Positions 8,951 through 17,015 of a stretch of DNA of 64,000 nucleotides are shown here, piece after piece; the stretch's first letter is position 1; each line of letters opens with the position of its first letter. The position numbers and the translations under genes are program-made. This stretch comes from Bacteroidales bacterium UBA6248 (GTDB taxonomy: Bacteria; Bacteroidota; Bacteroidia; Bacteroidales; Lentimicrobiaceae). The DNA is taken from NCBI GenBank assembly GCA_002441345.1, contig DJVU01000006.1, forward strand, positions 257,020 to 321,019, given 5' to 3'. Below the pieces are notes generated by a model that saw only the letters and a list, made by a program, of their open reading frames with translations, did not search any database and was not told the origin of the DNA.

Positions 8951-9035
8951 GCCCGAGTGGTGGAATTGGTAGACACGAAGGACTTAAAATCCTTTGGCCA
9001 TTGCGGCCGTGCCGGTTCGAGCCCGGCCTCGGGTA
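8951..9035 (+). tRNA. trnL: tRNA-Leu (anticodon UAA)
   Basis: An 85-base class II tRNA. The acceptor GCCCGAG pairs with CTCGGGT (9028-9034, with a terminal G-U) and the discriminator is A (9035). The anticodon stem AAGGA/TCCTT has loop CTTAAAA, with anticodon TAA at 8985-8987. The long variable arm GGCC-ATTGC-GGCC and the T arm GCCGG-TTCGAGC-CCGGC are clear. CCA is not encoded. Confidence 0.95.
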
Positions 9036-9092
9036 CAAATCGTATATGTGAATGTGCGATGTTTCTGCATAGTAATGATTAGTTAGTTTTGG

Positions 9093-9118
9093 AAAAACGG
9101 CAGCAATGCCGTTTTTTT
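9093..9118 (+). terminator. Intrinsic terminator after tRNA-Leu
   Basis: AAAAACGGCA (9093-9102) pairs with TGCCGTTTTT (9107-9116) over a GCAA loop, and the T-run extends to 9118. It ends the tRNA transcript. Confidence 0.8.
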
Positions 9119-9441
9119 ATTTACGTCTGGTATCCTCCTTCGCACTTTGTTTGCAAGGTATTCGCTGTGCAGGGTGTCAGGACTTTGCTGCAGACTGCTG
9201 GTGTGATTTATTTTGACCCGGATTTCAAGCTTTACTTCTGACCGGGAATTTTCTGTTCCGTATTCACATAGGCGTGTTAAGAACTCCGGGAAGCAACGCG
9301 TAATTAACGTATGTAAATGCCGTATATTTGCGTGGTTTATTCCGGCAAGTAAACAACTGAAGACGGAATTCAGCGACGCCTGTAAAATTTTGTACAATTT
9401 TTGATGGAAACAGGGTTTAATTTTTAATAAATCACTCGAAT
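9119..9441. other. Intergenic region with a promoter element
   Basis: About 320 bases without a credible gene. TATATTTG at 9323-9330 matches the TAnnTTTG -7 element and could drive the lipoprotein operon that begins at 9442, with a leader of about 105 bases. No clear -33 element is visible. Confidence 0.5.
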
Positions 9442-10128
9442 ATGGAACGTTTGTCTAAAAGCAGTGCCCGTTGGAAATCCAGGGCCCGATTTGCAGTTAT
9501 GATGCTTCTGGTGGTCTCTCTCGGCGCCGGTTTCAGCTCGTGCAGCAGCCAGAAAAAGGCAGCCAAAAAGAAAGCTGAACAGGAACTTGCCGAAAAGAAA
9601 GCCAAAGCAAAAGCTGACCTCATGGCTATTATTAACGACGATGGAAGAATGACCCTTGAAGAGAAGGAGTTCAAGCTTGCATCGGTAAAACGAATGAATC
9701 TCGATGATCAGGAAATCCGCGACCTTATTACACAGGCTGAGGAAAAACTGGCCGCAGAACGCAGTGCCATCGAACGACGTAAGGAAGAAGAACGGCTGAA
9801 GAGAGAACAGGAAGAACGGGAACGCGAACTGCGTGAGGGAGGACCCTACCGCGCCATCAACAATTCTCTGGATGCCGTTGCAAATGCCGGCGATGTAAGT
9901 ACGGCAAATATGCGCATCCGCGAAGCCCTTACTGCTTTTACAGGCGACGATGTGCCCGTGCTTATCCTTATCAGCAGCGATGGGGGCATCAAGGACTACG
10001 ACCGGCCCACAACCATCCGCAAGTACCTCGAATTTATCAAAGACCAGAAAAAGTCTCCCAATAAGGTGCTAAACGCAGTATACGATGCCAGTGGGAAAAT
10101 CAGGGAACTCGAACTTATTAAAAAATAA
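9442..10128 (+). CDS. Lipoprotein with a charged coiled coil
   Basis: A 228-residue protein with a long basic N-terminus, a hydrophobic stretch and the lipobox GFSSC near residue 34, so it is predicted to be lipid-anchored in the envelope. Residues about 38-140 are almost purely Lys/Glu/Ala/Arg heptads (a long coiled coil). Residues about 140-228 form a small folded domain containing VPVLILISSDGGIKDYDRPT and ending KIRELELIKK. I do not recognise the family. It is the first gene of a probable four-gene envelope operon, with 6 bases to the next gene. The coiled coil suggests a structural or scaffolding role; this is inference. Confidence 0.8.
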   Translation: MERLSKSSARWKSRARFAVMMLLVVSLGAGFSSCSSQKKAAKKKAEQELAEKKAKAKADLMAIINDDGRMTLEEKEFKLASVKRMNLDDQEIRDLITQAEEKLAAERSAIERRKEEERLKREQEERERELREGGPYRAINNSLDAVANAGDVSTANMRIREALTAFTGDDVPVLILISSDGGIKDYDRPTTIRKYLEFIKDQKKSPNKVLNAVYDASGKIRELELIKK

Positions 10129-10134
10129 CCGGCT

Positions 10135-10710
10135 ATGAGAAAGATTTTTGGATTAACAGCGGCTCTGCTGCTTACCTTTTCGGCCAGCGTCATGGCCCAG
10201 GATGATATTAGCCCTGCCCGCAAACAGGCAATCGATTCCCTTGCACTCGAAAAAGTCAGGGACCTCAGTAAGTATATCAGCATCATCGGTAATAAAGATA
10301 CCCCCTGGTCGGAAGCAAACCGGGTGATCGAACGTACCCTCGAACTCTTTGCCGAAGGATCACTCATGGGTGTATCGTCCATTAACCGCGAAGAAGTTAA
10401 TTATTATGGTATCCGCGAGTATCTCGAACGCCTCATGGCCCTCAATTACGATAAGGTTACCATATCCTGGTATAACATTCAGTACATTAGTGATCTTGAA
10501 CGTCAGCCCGATGGCCGCTACGTGGGTGTTATTACCATCTTCCAGCGCTTCGAAGGAACAACCAAAGAAGGATTACGCTACGTGGATGTCACCAAAAAGG
10601 ATGTAACGGTATATGTGGAACGTAAAACAACGCAAATCTCTGGCAGAATCATCGGTTTCTGGGATGTTCTGCTGGGCGATATCCGGGTTACAGAAACGAA
10701 ACCGGGCTGA
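10135..10710 (+). CDS. Exported protein, second gene of the envelope operon
   Basis: 191 residues with a signal peptide (MRKIFGLTAALLLTFSASVMAQ). The mature part has an alpha/beta, NTF2-like look: helices up to about residue 100, then strands (KVTISWYNIQYISDLE, GVITIFQRFEG, YVDVTKKDVTVYV). A similar arrangement, YL-x-x-(aromatic/hydrophobic)-V-x-F/I followed by paired strands, can be seen in the N-terminal region of the leucine-rich-repeat protein encoded downstream. This suggests a shared periplasmic domain. No enzyme motif is visible. Confidence 0.75.
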   Translation: MRKIFGLTAALLLTFSASVMAQDDISPARKQAIDSLALEKVRDLSKYISIIGNKDTPWSEANRVIERTLELFAEGSLMGVSSINREEVNYYGIREYLERLMALNYDKVTISWYNIQYISDLERQPDGRYVGVITIFQRFEGTTKEGLRYVDVTKKDVTVYVERKTTQISGRIIGFWDVLLGDIRVTETKPG

Positions 10711-10734
10711 TAAGCCTTAACGGATTTTACCACT

Positions 10735-10766
10735 TCTGGCTCCCGGGATCATTCCAGGGAGCCAGA
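10735..10766 (+). repeat. Intergenic hairpin within the envelope operon
   Basis: TCTGGCTCCC (10735-10744) and GGGAGCCAGA (10757-10766) form a perfect 10-base stem with a 12-base loop, followed only by a weak U-rich tail. It sits 25 bases after one gene and about 100 before the next. It could be an attenuator, a processing site or an mRNA stability element. Confidence 0.55.
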
Positions 10767-10863
10767 TTCATATAATTCATCCCGCCAGGGGCGAACCATA
10801 ACCGATAAACCGATACCAGTTCCGAACGGATAATTTAAACCCCGCCAGGAGAAACAACCAACC

Positions 10864-11688
10864 ATGAAAAAAATCCCTTTCATCCTGTTTCTTGTTCTTA
10901 TACCGGCATTTCTGAATGCACAGTCGTTCAATTCGCTCCTGGGTGATGAAGGAATTCTTTATGCCCAGACCAAACAGGTTAACCAGTTTTTTCGCCGGTT
11001 TAACGGGGAAGAGAGTACCCGCGGTGATCGCTTTTATCCGGGCAACGAAGGTTACCGCGATCCCGGACTCAGAAAAAAATATCTGAATGTACTGTTCGAT
11101 ATGCAGAACAGCTCTGTCACCGATCCCGTGAAAGATGCCTTTATACAGGATGTTCTGAACACGGCTGACCCGGTTTTCCTGAACTTCCACGGCGGTCAGT
11201 GGTTTGCTGAGGTCAGTACAAAATTTCTATATCAGGGTAAAGATGAAAACGTTACCCTGTTTATGAAACTCGAAAAGGAAAATCTTGGACATAAGTGGGT
11301 GATATCCAATGTTTATTTCAGTCACTTTCAGAAAATGTTCTCCAACTCGCAGGAAACCGGCAGTCACTTCCTGCACCCGCTTAGTCATGAACTCGATTTT
11401 ATGAATCTGGTCAGGGTGTTCCGTGAAAAAGATTACGTCGAGCTTTACACCGAAAAGGAATACCTCCCCGATTACCTTACCCTGTTTCTCTATGAATTCA
11501 AAAAAGGTAATCTGAAATACCGTACCGTTACCAATGTTAAATTTCATTTCTTTCAGATCCCTGGCTGGTACTTCGAAGTCTCCGATATCAAACGGCCGGG
11601 CGGTAACTCAGGGTGGCTGATCTCAGGACTTCTGAAAATCGACGAATCACAGAAAGATGTGCTCCTTAAATACATTTACCATGAATAG
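10864..11688 (+). CDS. Exported protein, third gene of the envelope operon
   Basis: 274 residues with a signal peptide (MKKIPFILFLVLIPAFLNAQ). The mature protein is rich in aromatic residues and Lys (residues QVNQFFRRFNGEE, ending DVLLKYIYHE). I recognise no family. Its stop overlaps the start of the following leucine-rich-repeat gene by 8 bases, a strong sign of translational coupling. Confidence 0.75.
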   Translation: MKKIPFILFLVLIPAFLNAQSFNSLLGDEGILYAQTKQVNQFFRRFNGEESTRGDRFYPGNEGYRDPGLRKKYLNVLFDMQNSSVTDPVKDAFIQDVLNTADPVFLNFHGGQWFAEVSTKFLYQGKDENVTLFMKLEKENLGHKWVISNVYFSHFQKMFSNSQETGSHFLHPLSHELDFMNLVRVFREKDYVELYTEKEYLPDYLTLFLYEFKKGNLKYRTVTNVKFHFFQIPGWYFEVSDIKRPGGNSGWLISGLLKIDESQKDVLLKYIYHE

Positions 11689-14320
11689 AATTATCGGAAA
11701 ACTGCTGATCCTGATGATTGTCACACTGTCGCTGCATGCATTTCCGCAAGCTGCGTCCGTAAAGTCCGAAGCGGGATTTTCGGAAGAAGAACTGGCAAAT
11801 TTCCATAAACAGGCAACACAACTTGTGGGATTTATGGAGTATGCCTTTAATACCCTGGGGAGTAGTAAAAGTGAGTACAAGGAAAAGGATATTATCATCA
11901 ACCAGTCGTTTCTTAAGTTCTTTAAGGATGCCAGGGTGCAAATAGAAGACGATCTTGTGGAGAAACGGGATGTTGTTACCAACAAGGATGTGCAGGCATA
12001 CCTGAAAGACATAGATTTCTTTTTCCGTGACGTAGCATTCAAATTTACCGTTGAAGAAATAACCCGGGAAACCAACGAAAAGGGTAATCTGTATTTTAAG
12101 GTCAGAACCAGCAGAAACCTGAACGGAACAACCATCGACGGCAAGAAAATCAACGATAATAAGCCCAGATTCATTGAGATCAACCTTGACGATGCGAGCA
12201 GGGATCTGAAAATTGTAAGCATCTATACCACCCGCACCAGCGAAGAAAAAGAGCTGATGAGCTGGTGGAACAGTCTGGATAAAGACTGGAGGACTTTCTT
12301 TTCAGGCAATACGGTGCTTAACGAGGAGATACCCATGAGCCGTATTATTGCAGCCGGCTCAGCTTTCCTGGTCGTCAGTACAAGCCCTGAAGATTCCGGA
12401 GATACTATCGTTGCTGCCGATACCCTTTCCGTTTCATCGTCGTCACTGCTGGCAGAGATCCGGAAAATCTGGCGCACCGAACAGCTCGACCTGAGCGGTA
12501 TTTCCGGTTTAAAAACACTGGAGCCGCTAAGTCCCTTTTCAGCCCTCCGTTACCTTAATATATCAGGTCTTACCGTCAGCAGTCTCGACCCTGTAAGGAA
12601 TCTTTCGAAACTGGAATCAATAAGTGCAGCGGGTGCCCTGATCGAATCGCTTGCTCCCCTGCAGTATACCGCTGGTCTGCGATATCTTGATATTTCAGAA
12701 ACCTTTGTGAAGGATATTTATGCTGTGGCCAATTTCCCAGGACTCGAATACCTTAACCTTTCCGGTTTGGATATCAGCGACATTACTCCTCTTCAGAACC
12801 TGGTTAATTTACGTGAGCTTAAATTGAGCCGGCTCCCTCTAAAGGATCTGAATGCTTTATCGGGATTATCGCAGCTCGAAACGCTGGATCTCTCAGGTAC
12901 ACCACTGACAAGTGCCGGAAACCTCGAAACCCTGGTGAAGCTTAGGCGGATTTCGCTCGAGCGGACATATATTTCCGACCTCTCCCCGCTGGCGTCTCTC
13001 AGTTCACTTGAATATGTTTTTCTTGACAATTCTCCCGTTAGTGCGATAGCTCCCCTGGCACAGCTGCCGGACCTCAAAGTGATTTACTGCGATAAAACAA
13101 TGGTCACCAAAGCGGTGGCACAGTCTTTTATGCAGCTACGTCCGGGGGTTAAAGTTATCTTTGAGTCGGAAGAGCTTTCCGCCTGGTGGGGATCCCTGCC
13201 AGAGGTTTGGAAAGATGTATTCTCTCAGCTGGTAACCCTTGACAACCCACCGGTACGTGAGCAGCTGCATGAGGTTTCCTATCTGCGGAAACTCGACCTT
13301 TCAGGGATTACGGCAGTCAGCAGCCTTGACCCCCTGCGAAAACTGTCTTCCCTCACCTGGCTTGATGCTTCCGGAACCGGTATTACCGAGATTATGCCAC
13401 TCAAAGGGCTGTTCGATCTCCAGTACCTGAATATTTCGGGAACCGCGGTTATCGATCTTGCTCCGCTAAGCCAGACCAGCAGCATGCAGGAACTTCACCT
13501 TTCTGACAGCAAGGTTGCGGCATTGCAGCCCCTTGCCGGGATGCCAAACCTGCGAACGCTTGGGATGGATAAAGTGAATGCTGCAGGACTTGATGTCTTA
13601 ACCTCACTTCGCCGCCTGCAACTGCTCTATGCCGATGGTGTTACCGGAATGGAAGCCCTTTCGGATAAATTGCCTGACAGTATACCGGGACTACTTCTGG
13701 TATACAAAACGGGTGAACTTGTTCAGTGGTGGGAGTCGCTCGACCCGGCCTGGAAACAGGCCTTCAGTAATGCCGAGCCGGTGGGTGTATCGCCTACACG
13801 TGAACAGCTTCACAGAATAACGCAATTAACAGTACTCGACCTGAACGGCAGCAAAGATCTGCACTCGCTTCAGCCGCTCAGAATGCTCAGGCGCCTGGAG
13901 TCTCTCACTATGTCGGGGCTGCCGGTCAGCGATATTCTTCCCCTTGGACTCATCACCCGACTGCGTTTTCTGGATTGCTCCGGAACTCCGGTTTCAGATT
14001 TGAGCGCACTGACTACACACCGTTTTCTGAAAACCCTTAATTGTTCTAATACTCCGATCGGCTCCATAGAACCGCTGAAGTTTCTTCCGGTTCTCGAAGA
14101 CCTGGATATATCCGGAACCCAGGTCTCGAGGCTGAATCCGCTTTCGGAATCGTTTAGGCTTCAGCACCTGAACTGCTCAAATACCAGGGTCAGCAGCCTT
14201 AAGCCCATCGAAGGACTCGATAATCTGAAAACGCTCAAGATATATAACACACGCATCTCCGCAAGAAATGCCGAGCGTTTCAGATCTTCGAAACCTGGCG
14301 TTGAAATTACATATTACTAG
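11681..14320 (+). CDS. Exported leucine-rich-repeat protein
   Basis: 879 residues from the ATG at 11681, the start of a signal peptide (MNRIIGKLLILMIVTLSLHA); the upstream in-frame ATG at 11657 is inside the previous gene. After an N-terminal domain of about 180 residues there are roughly twenty SDS22-type repeats of about 22 residues with the core L-x-x-L-x-L-S-G-T/L-x-V-S-D-L-x-P-L. The repeats are arranged in three blocks. Each block is introduced by a W-W-x-S-L-x-x-x-W-x-x-x-F segment, with Trp pairs at residues 195, 502 and 683. Such repeats usually bind proteins. It is the last gene of the operon, and the next gene converges on it 12 bases away. Confidence 0.85.
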   Translation: MNRIIGKLLILMIVTLSLHAFPQAASVKSEAGFSEEELANFHKQATQLVGFMEYAFNTLGSSKSEYKEKDIIINQSFLKFFKDARVQIEDDLVEKRDVVTNKDVQAYLKDIDFFFRDVAFKFTVEEITRETNEKGNLYFKVRTSRNLNGTTIDGKKINDNKPRFIEINLDDASRDLKIVSIYTTRTSEEKELMSWWNSLDKDWRTFFSGNTVLNEEIPMSRIIAAGSAFLVVSTSPEDSGDTIVAADTLSVSSSSLLAEIRKIWRTEQLDLSGISGLKTLEPLSPFSALRYLNISGLTVSSLDPVRNLSKLESISAAGALIESLAPLQYTAGLRYLDISETFVKDIYAVANFPGLEYLNLSGLDISDITPLQNLVNLRELKLSRLPLKDLNALSGLSQLETLDLSGTPLTSAGNLETLVKLRRISLERTYISDLSPLASLSSLEYVFLDNSPVSAIAPLAQLPDLKVIYCDKTMVTKAVAQSFMQLRPGVKVIFESEELSAWWGSLPEVWKDVFSQLVTLDNPPVREQLHEVSYLRKLDLSGITAVSSLDPLRKLSSLTWLDASGTGITEIMPLKGLFDLQYLNISGTAVIDLAPLSQTSSMQELHLSDSKVAALQPLAGMPNLRTLGMDKVNAAGLDVLTSLRRLQLLYADGVTGMEALSDKLPDSIPGLLLVYKTGELVQWWESLDPAWKQAFSNAEPVGVSPTREQLHRITQLTVLDLNGSKDLHSLQPLRMLRRLESLTMSGLPVSDILPLGLITRLRFLDCSGTPVSDLSALTTHRFLKTLNCSNTPIGSIEPLKFLPVLEDLDISGTQVSRLNPLSESFRLQHLNCSNTRVSSLKPIEGLDNLKTLKIYNTRISARNAERFRSSKPGVEITYY

Positions 14321-14332
14321 GGAAGGGGATAG

Positions 14333-14935
14333 TTACCGGCCCGAAATTACCGGATCAGTCATCCACCGGTAGCCATCCCACCGGATGCGCCCGGCAATGG
14401 CGGCGGAAGATTGCGCGTCCGGATCAAACACCGCCGTAAGGTCGGCCAGGGGTTCGAGCAGGTTAAAGTCCTTTTTTGCAGTAAATGTTCCTGCCTGGCG
14501 GATAAGTACAAAGACTCCGGGTTTAACGATCTTCCGCAGGCTGCGCGATTCACAGACAAAGGCTGAAGATGTGCCGGCCAGGAGGGTAAACGCCTGAAAA
14601 GCTTCCTGAAGCGCTTCTTCCGTTGTCTCGATGTAAAATGCCCGTTTCGCACCTGCCCTGAGCATACGGGCTGTGTCTTTCAAGCTGTTGCCGTGCGTTT
14701 CTTCCGTTATTCTGAATCCGTTTCCGGTCAGCATTTCGCCGTGATTCCCGTGATATTCCTCTTCGCCCGGGTAAACGCGCGTTACCTTTAATGCTACGAT
14801 ATCCGTAAGTTTTGCATACCGTTCAATCAGCCGGAGACAAACACTGGTCTTTCCGACGTTGCGTGAAGATCCGCCTGCTATAAGCATCTGAGGCATTTGT
14901 ATGATGGCAGAATCCTGAGTCTTTTCGTTCCTCAT
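14333..14935 (-). CDS. P-loop NTPase, MobB-like
   Basis: 200 residues. Near the N-terminus is a phosphate-binding loop in the context AGGSSRNVGKTSVCLRLIE, followed by a conserved-looking basic segment (IVALKVTRVYP) and, later, AFVCESRSLRKIVKPGVFVLI. This pattern resembles small GTP-binding proteins such as MobB of molybdenum-cofactor biosynthesis, but the similarity is limited, so I do not assign a symbol. The gene lies 19 bases behind the ATPase gene of the tungstate transporter on the same strand and is surely cotranscribed. A role in cofactor maturation or metal insertion is therefore an attractive inference. Confidence 0.65.
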   Translation of the reverse strand: MRNEKTQDSAIIQMPQMLIAGGSSRNVGKTSVCLRLIERYAKLTDIVALKVTRVYPGEEEYHGNHGEMLTGNGFRITEETHGNSLKDTARMLRAGAKRAFYIETTEEALQEAFQAFTLLAGTSSAFVCESRSLRKIVKPGVFVLIRQAGTFTAKKDFNLLEPLADLTAVFDPDAQSSAAIAGRIRWDGYRWMTDPVISGR

Positions 14936-14954
14936 AGTTCGGCAAAAAAAATAT

Positions 14955-16004
14955 TTACCGGATTATCTCGGCAGCCGATGCCTTAAAGCAGGCCCAGGCT
15001 TTTTTGCCGGGTGCCAGGTGCATGCGCTCAAACGATTCGGCAGTTATCCTGGCATAAAAACGGTATCCGTTTTCAATACAAACCTCGTATCCATCGCGTA
15101 AGGGGCTGATGCTGCTGATTATTCCGGGAAAGTTGTTGGTAGTGCTAAGGTCGGGGGCGGTTGTTGCAATCAGAATATGGCCGCTCCGTATCAGAATACT
15201 TGCAGGGCCGTCACCGTGCGACTCTTCAAGTCGGATGCGCAGGGGCTCCAGGAGATGTTCGCTGGTTTCCAGAATTGCATACATTCCGTTTACCCTTGCC
15301 CTGAAGAAGTTTTTTTCGCCTGTAAAACCGGCAGCAAAACCACTTTTTGGCTGATGTATAATTTCTTCCGGGGTGCCGGTTTGAATGATTTTACCATTTT
15401 CCATAACGGCAATATGAGTGGCGAGGGCAATAGCTTCTTCAAAGTCATGGGTTACATGCAAAACGGGCATTCCCTGCTGGTTGAGGTTTCGCAGAAGTCC
15501 GCGCAGCGAAGCTTTCATCGGAGTATCGACCGACGAAAGGGGTTCGTCCAGCAGGAGCATCAGAGGCTCTGAGGCCAGGGTGCGTGCAAGTGCCAGACGC
15601 TGCAACTCTCCGCCCGAAAGCTTGGCCGGCCGCTCTTCAGACAAGTGCTTAATACCCATCTGAGCGGCAAGTTCCTGCACTTTCGCTTCCTTCTCATGAC
15701 CCGGGAGGCCGTGGAGCGGGTAAGCAATGTTGTCTGATACTGTCATGTGCGGAAAGATGGCTGGCGACTGAAACATCAGACCTGTCTGCCTTTTTTCGAC
15801 CGGAATATGCGTGATATCTTTACCGCCGAGAAAAATGCGGCCGCTGTCGGGCCGGATAATTCCGGCAATAAGTTCAAGCAATACCGACTTCCCGGCTCCC
15901 GACTCCCCCAGCAGCACGTAGTAATCGTCGCGACCGATCGTCAGGTTTATCCCGTTAAGGCTAAATCGCCTGAATTTTTTATTTAAATCACTAATTTCTA
16001 GCAT
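14955..16004 (-). CDS. wtpC: Tungstate/molybdate ABC transporter ATPase
   Basis: 349 residues. Walker A is GESGAGKS, the Q loop FQSPAIFPHM, the signature LSGGELQRLALARTL, Walker B LLLDEPLSSVD and the switch His HVTHDFEEA. A C-terminal region of about 110 residues resembles the TOBE-type domain of ModC/WtpC proteins. It energises import of oxyanions captured by the binding protein. The start at 16004 (MLEISDL) overlaps the end of the permease gene by 14 bases, which suits an operon. An upstream in-frame ATG at 16049 lies deep inside the permease gene. Choice of tungstate over molybdate rests on the partner proteins, not on this subunit. Confidence 0.88.
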   Translation of the reverse strand: MLEISDLNKKFRRFSLNGINLTIGRDDYYVLLGESGAGKSVLLELIAGIIRPDSGRIFLGGKDITHIPVEKRQTGLMFQSPAIFPHMTVSDNIAYPLHGLPGHEKEAKVQELAAQMGIKHLSEERPAKLSGGELQRLALARTLASEPLMLLLDEPLSSVDTPMKASLRGLLRNLNQQGMPVLHVTHDFEEAIALATHIAVMENGKIIQTGTPEEIIHQPKSGFAAGFTGEKNFFRARVNGMYAILETSEHLLEPLRIRLEESHGDGPASILIRSGHILIATTAPDLSTTNNFPGIISSISPLRDGYEVCIENGYRFYARITAESFERMHLAPGKKAWACFKASAAEIIR

Positions 16005-16776
16005 TTTCAGGGTCTCTTGCGATGAGTCGCATAATGAGAAACAATACAACGGAAATAACGATGAATATTACTGAAACCGGTCGTGCATACTGTAGTCCGA
16101 ACGAACTGAAGCGTTCAAAAATAAGTACGGGTGCTGTCATTGGGTGGTAAGCTATAACCACAACGGCGCCGAATTCGCTCATCCCCCTGGCAAACATCAT
16201 CACGCTTCCTGAAACGATCTGACGCATTGCCAGAGGTACGGAGATACTCAGGAACACCCTGAGGGGAGAAGCTCCCAGATTAAGCGCTGCTTTTTCGAGG
16301 CGTTCGGGTACATTTGAGAATCCTTCACGGGCGGCATTGATGAAAAAGGGAAGGCTGACAAAAGCCATGGCCAGGACTATGCCGGCCGCACTTCCAATGA
16401 AATCAAAACCAAGATTTGCGGCCGCTTTCCCGGCAAGGGTATCTCTTGAAATAACGCCCAGCAGGGCTATACCGGCAGCTGTATGCGGAATTACAACCGG
16501 AAGGTCGATGATGCCAAGCACCAGCTTTCGCCCCGGGAATCTCTTCCTGGCCAGCATCCAGGCAAGCGGCAGCGACAGGAATGCAAATAAAAACGTCGCC
16601 GCCATCGATGTGGCAATCGTTAACCAGATGCTGCCCGTAACTTCAGGTTCGCGGAAGGCAGACATGATTTCAGAAGCTTCACTTTTTAAAAGAATCCCGG
16701 CAAGGGGAGCAATAATGAAAAGCAAAACCAGTGAACCGCTCAGCGTCATTACAAGCCTGAAAGTGTTGCGATGCAT
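15991..16776 (-). CDS. wtpB: Tungstate ABC transporter permease
   Basis: 261 residues with about six membrane helices. The cytoplasmic ABC-coupling loop reads NLGASPLRVFLSISVPLAMR (EAA-type motif). The segment GAVVVIAYHPMTAPVLIFER closely matches what I recall of WtpB proteins of the tungstate transporter. The protein forms the inner-membrane channel. It is the first gene of the operon permease-ATPase-P-loop NTPase. A -7 element lies about 35 bases upstream (16811-16818). The neighbouring gmd is divergent. Confidence 0.88.
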   Translation of the reverse strand: MHRNTFRLVMTLSGSLVLLFIIAPLAGILLKSEASEIMSAFREPEVTGSIWLTIATSMAATFLFAFLSLPLAWMLARKRFPGRKLVLGIIDLPVVIPHTAAGIALLGVISRDTLAGKAAANLGFDFIGSAAGIVLAMAFVSLPFFINAAREGFSNVPERLEKAALNLGASPLRVFLSISVPLAMRQIVSGSVMMFARGMSEFGAVVVIAYHPMTAPVLIFERFSSFGLQYARPVSVIFIVISVVLFLIMRLIARDPENARN

Positions 16777-16810
16777 GCTGCGTTGGTGTTGATGATGAAC
16801 GATATTCCGG

Positions 16811-16818
16811 CAAAGGTA
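16811..16818 (-). promoter_or_regulatory. -7 promoter element of the wtpB operon
   Basis: TACCTTTG on the minus strand matches TAnnTTTG. The predicted transcript start, near 16804, gives a leader of about 28 bases. No convincing -33 element or ModE-type palindrome was recognised. Confidence 0.5.
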
Positions 16819-16964
16819 GTATATTTTGATTGCTCAGACTAAGGACCTCTTGCCGGGAATCTGCCTTTATCCAATCCCACGCCCGGGTTTCAGAACCTTC
16901 AGACAACGGGATGTTTCTAAGTGTTTTTAATCCTCCGGCAATACGCGGCATTTTCACATCAGCC

Positions 16965-16995
16965 TTGCGAAATCGTAGAATTTCATGTACGTTTG
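16965..16995 (+). promoter_or_regulatory. Promoter of gmd-fcl
   Basis: TACGTTTG (16988-16995) matches the -7 element, with TTG (16965-16967) 20 bases upstream. The transcript would begin near 17002, about 14 bases before the gmd start. This supports the ATG at 17016 over the longer open frame. Confidence 0.65.
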
Positions 16996-17015
16996 TGGTT
17001 CGAAAACAGATAAAT

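Noticed and set aside
9083..9397. A 104-codon minus-strand frame after the tRNA genes
   Set aside because: It starts and ends across the tRNA terminator and the operon promoter and has no family features.
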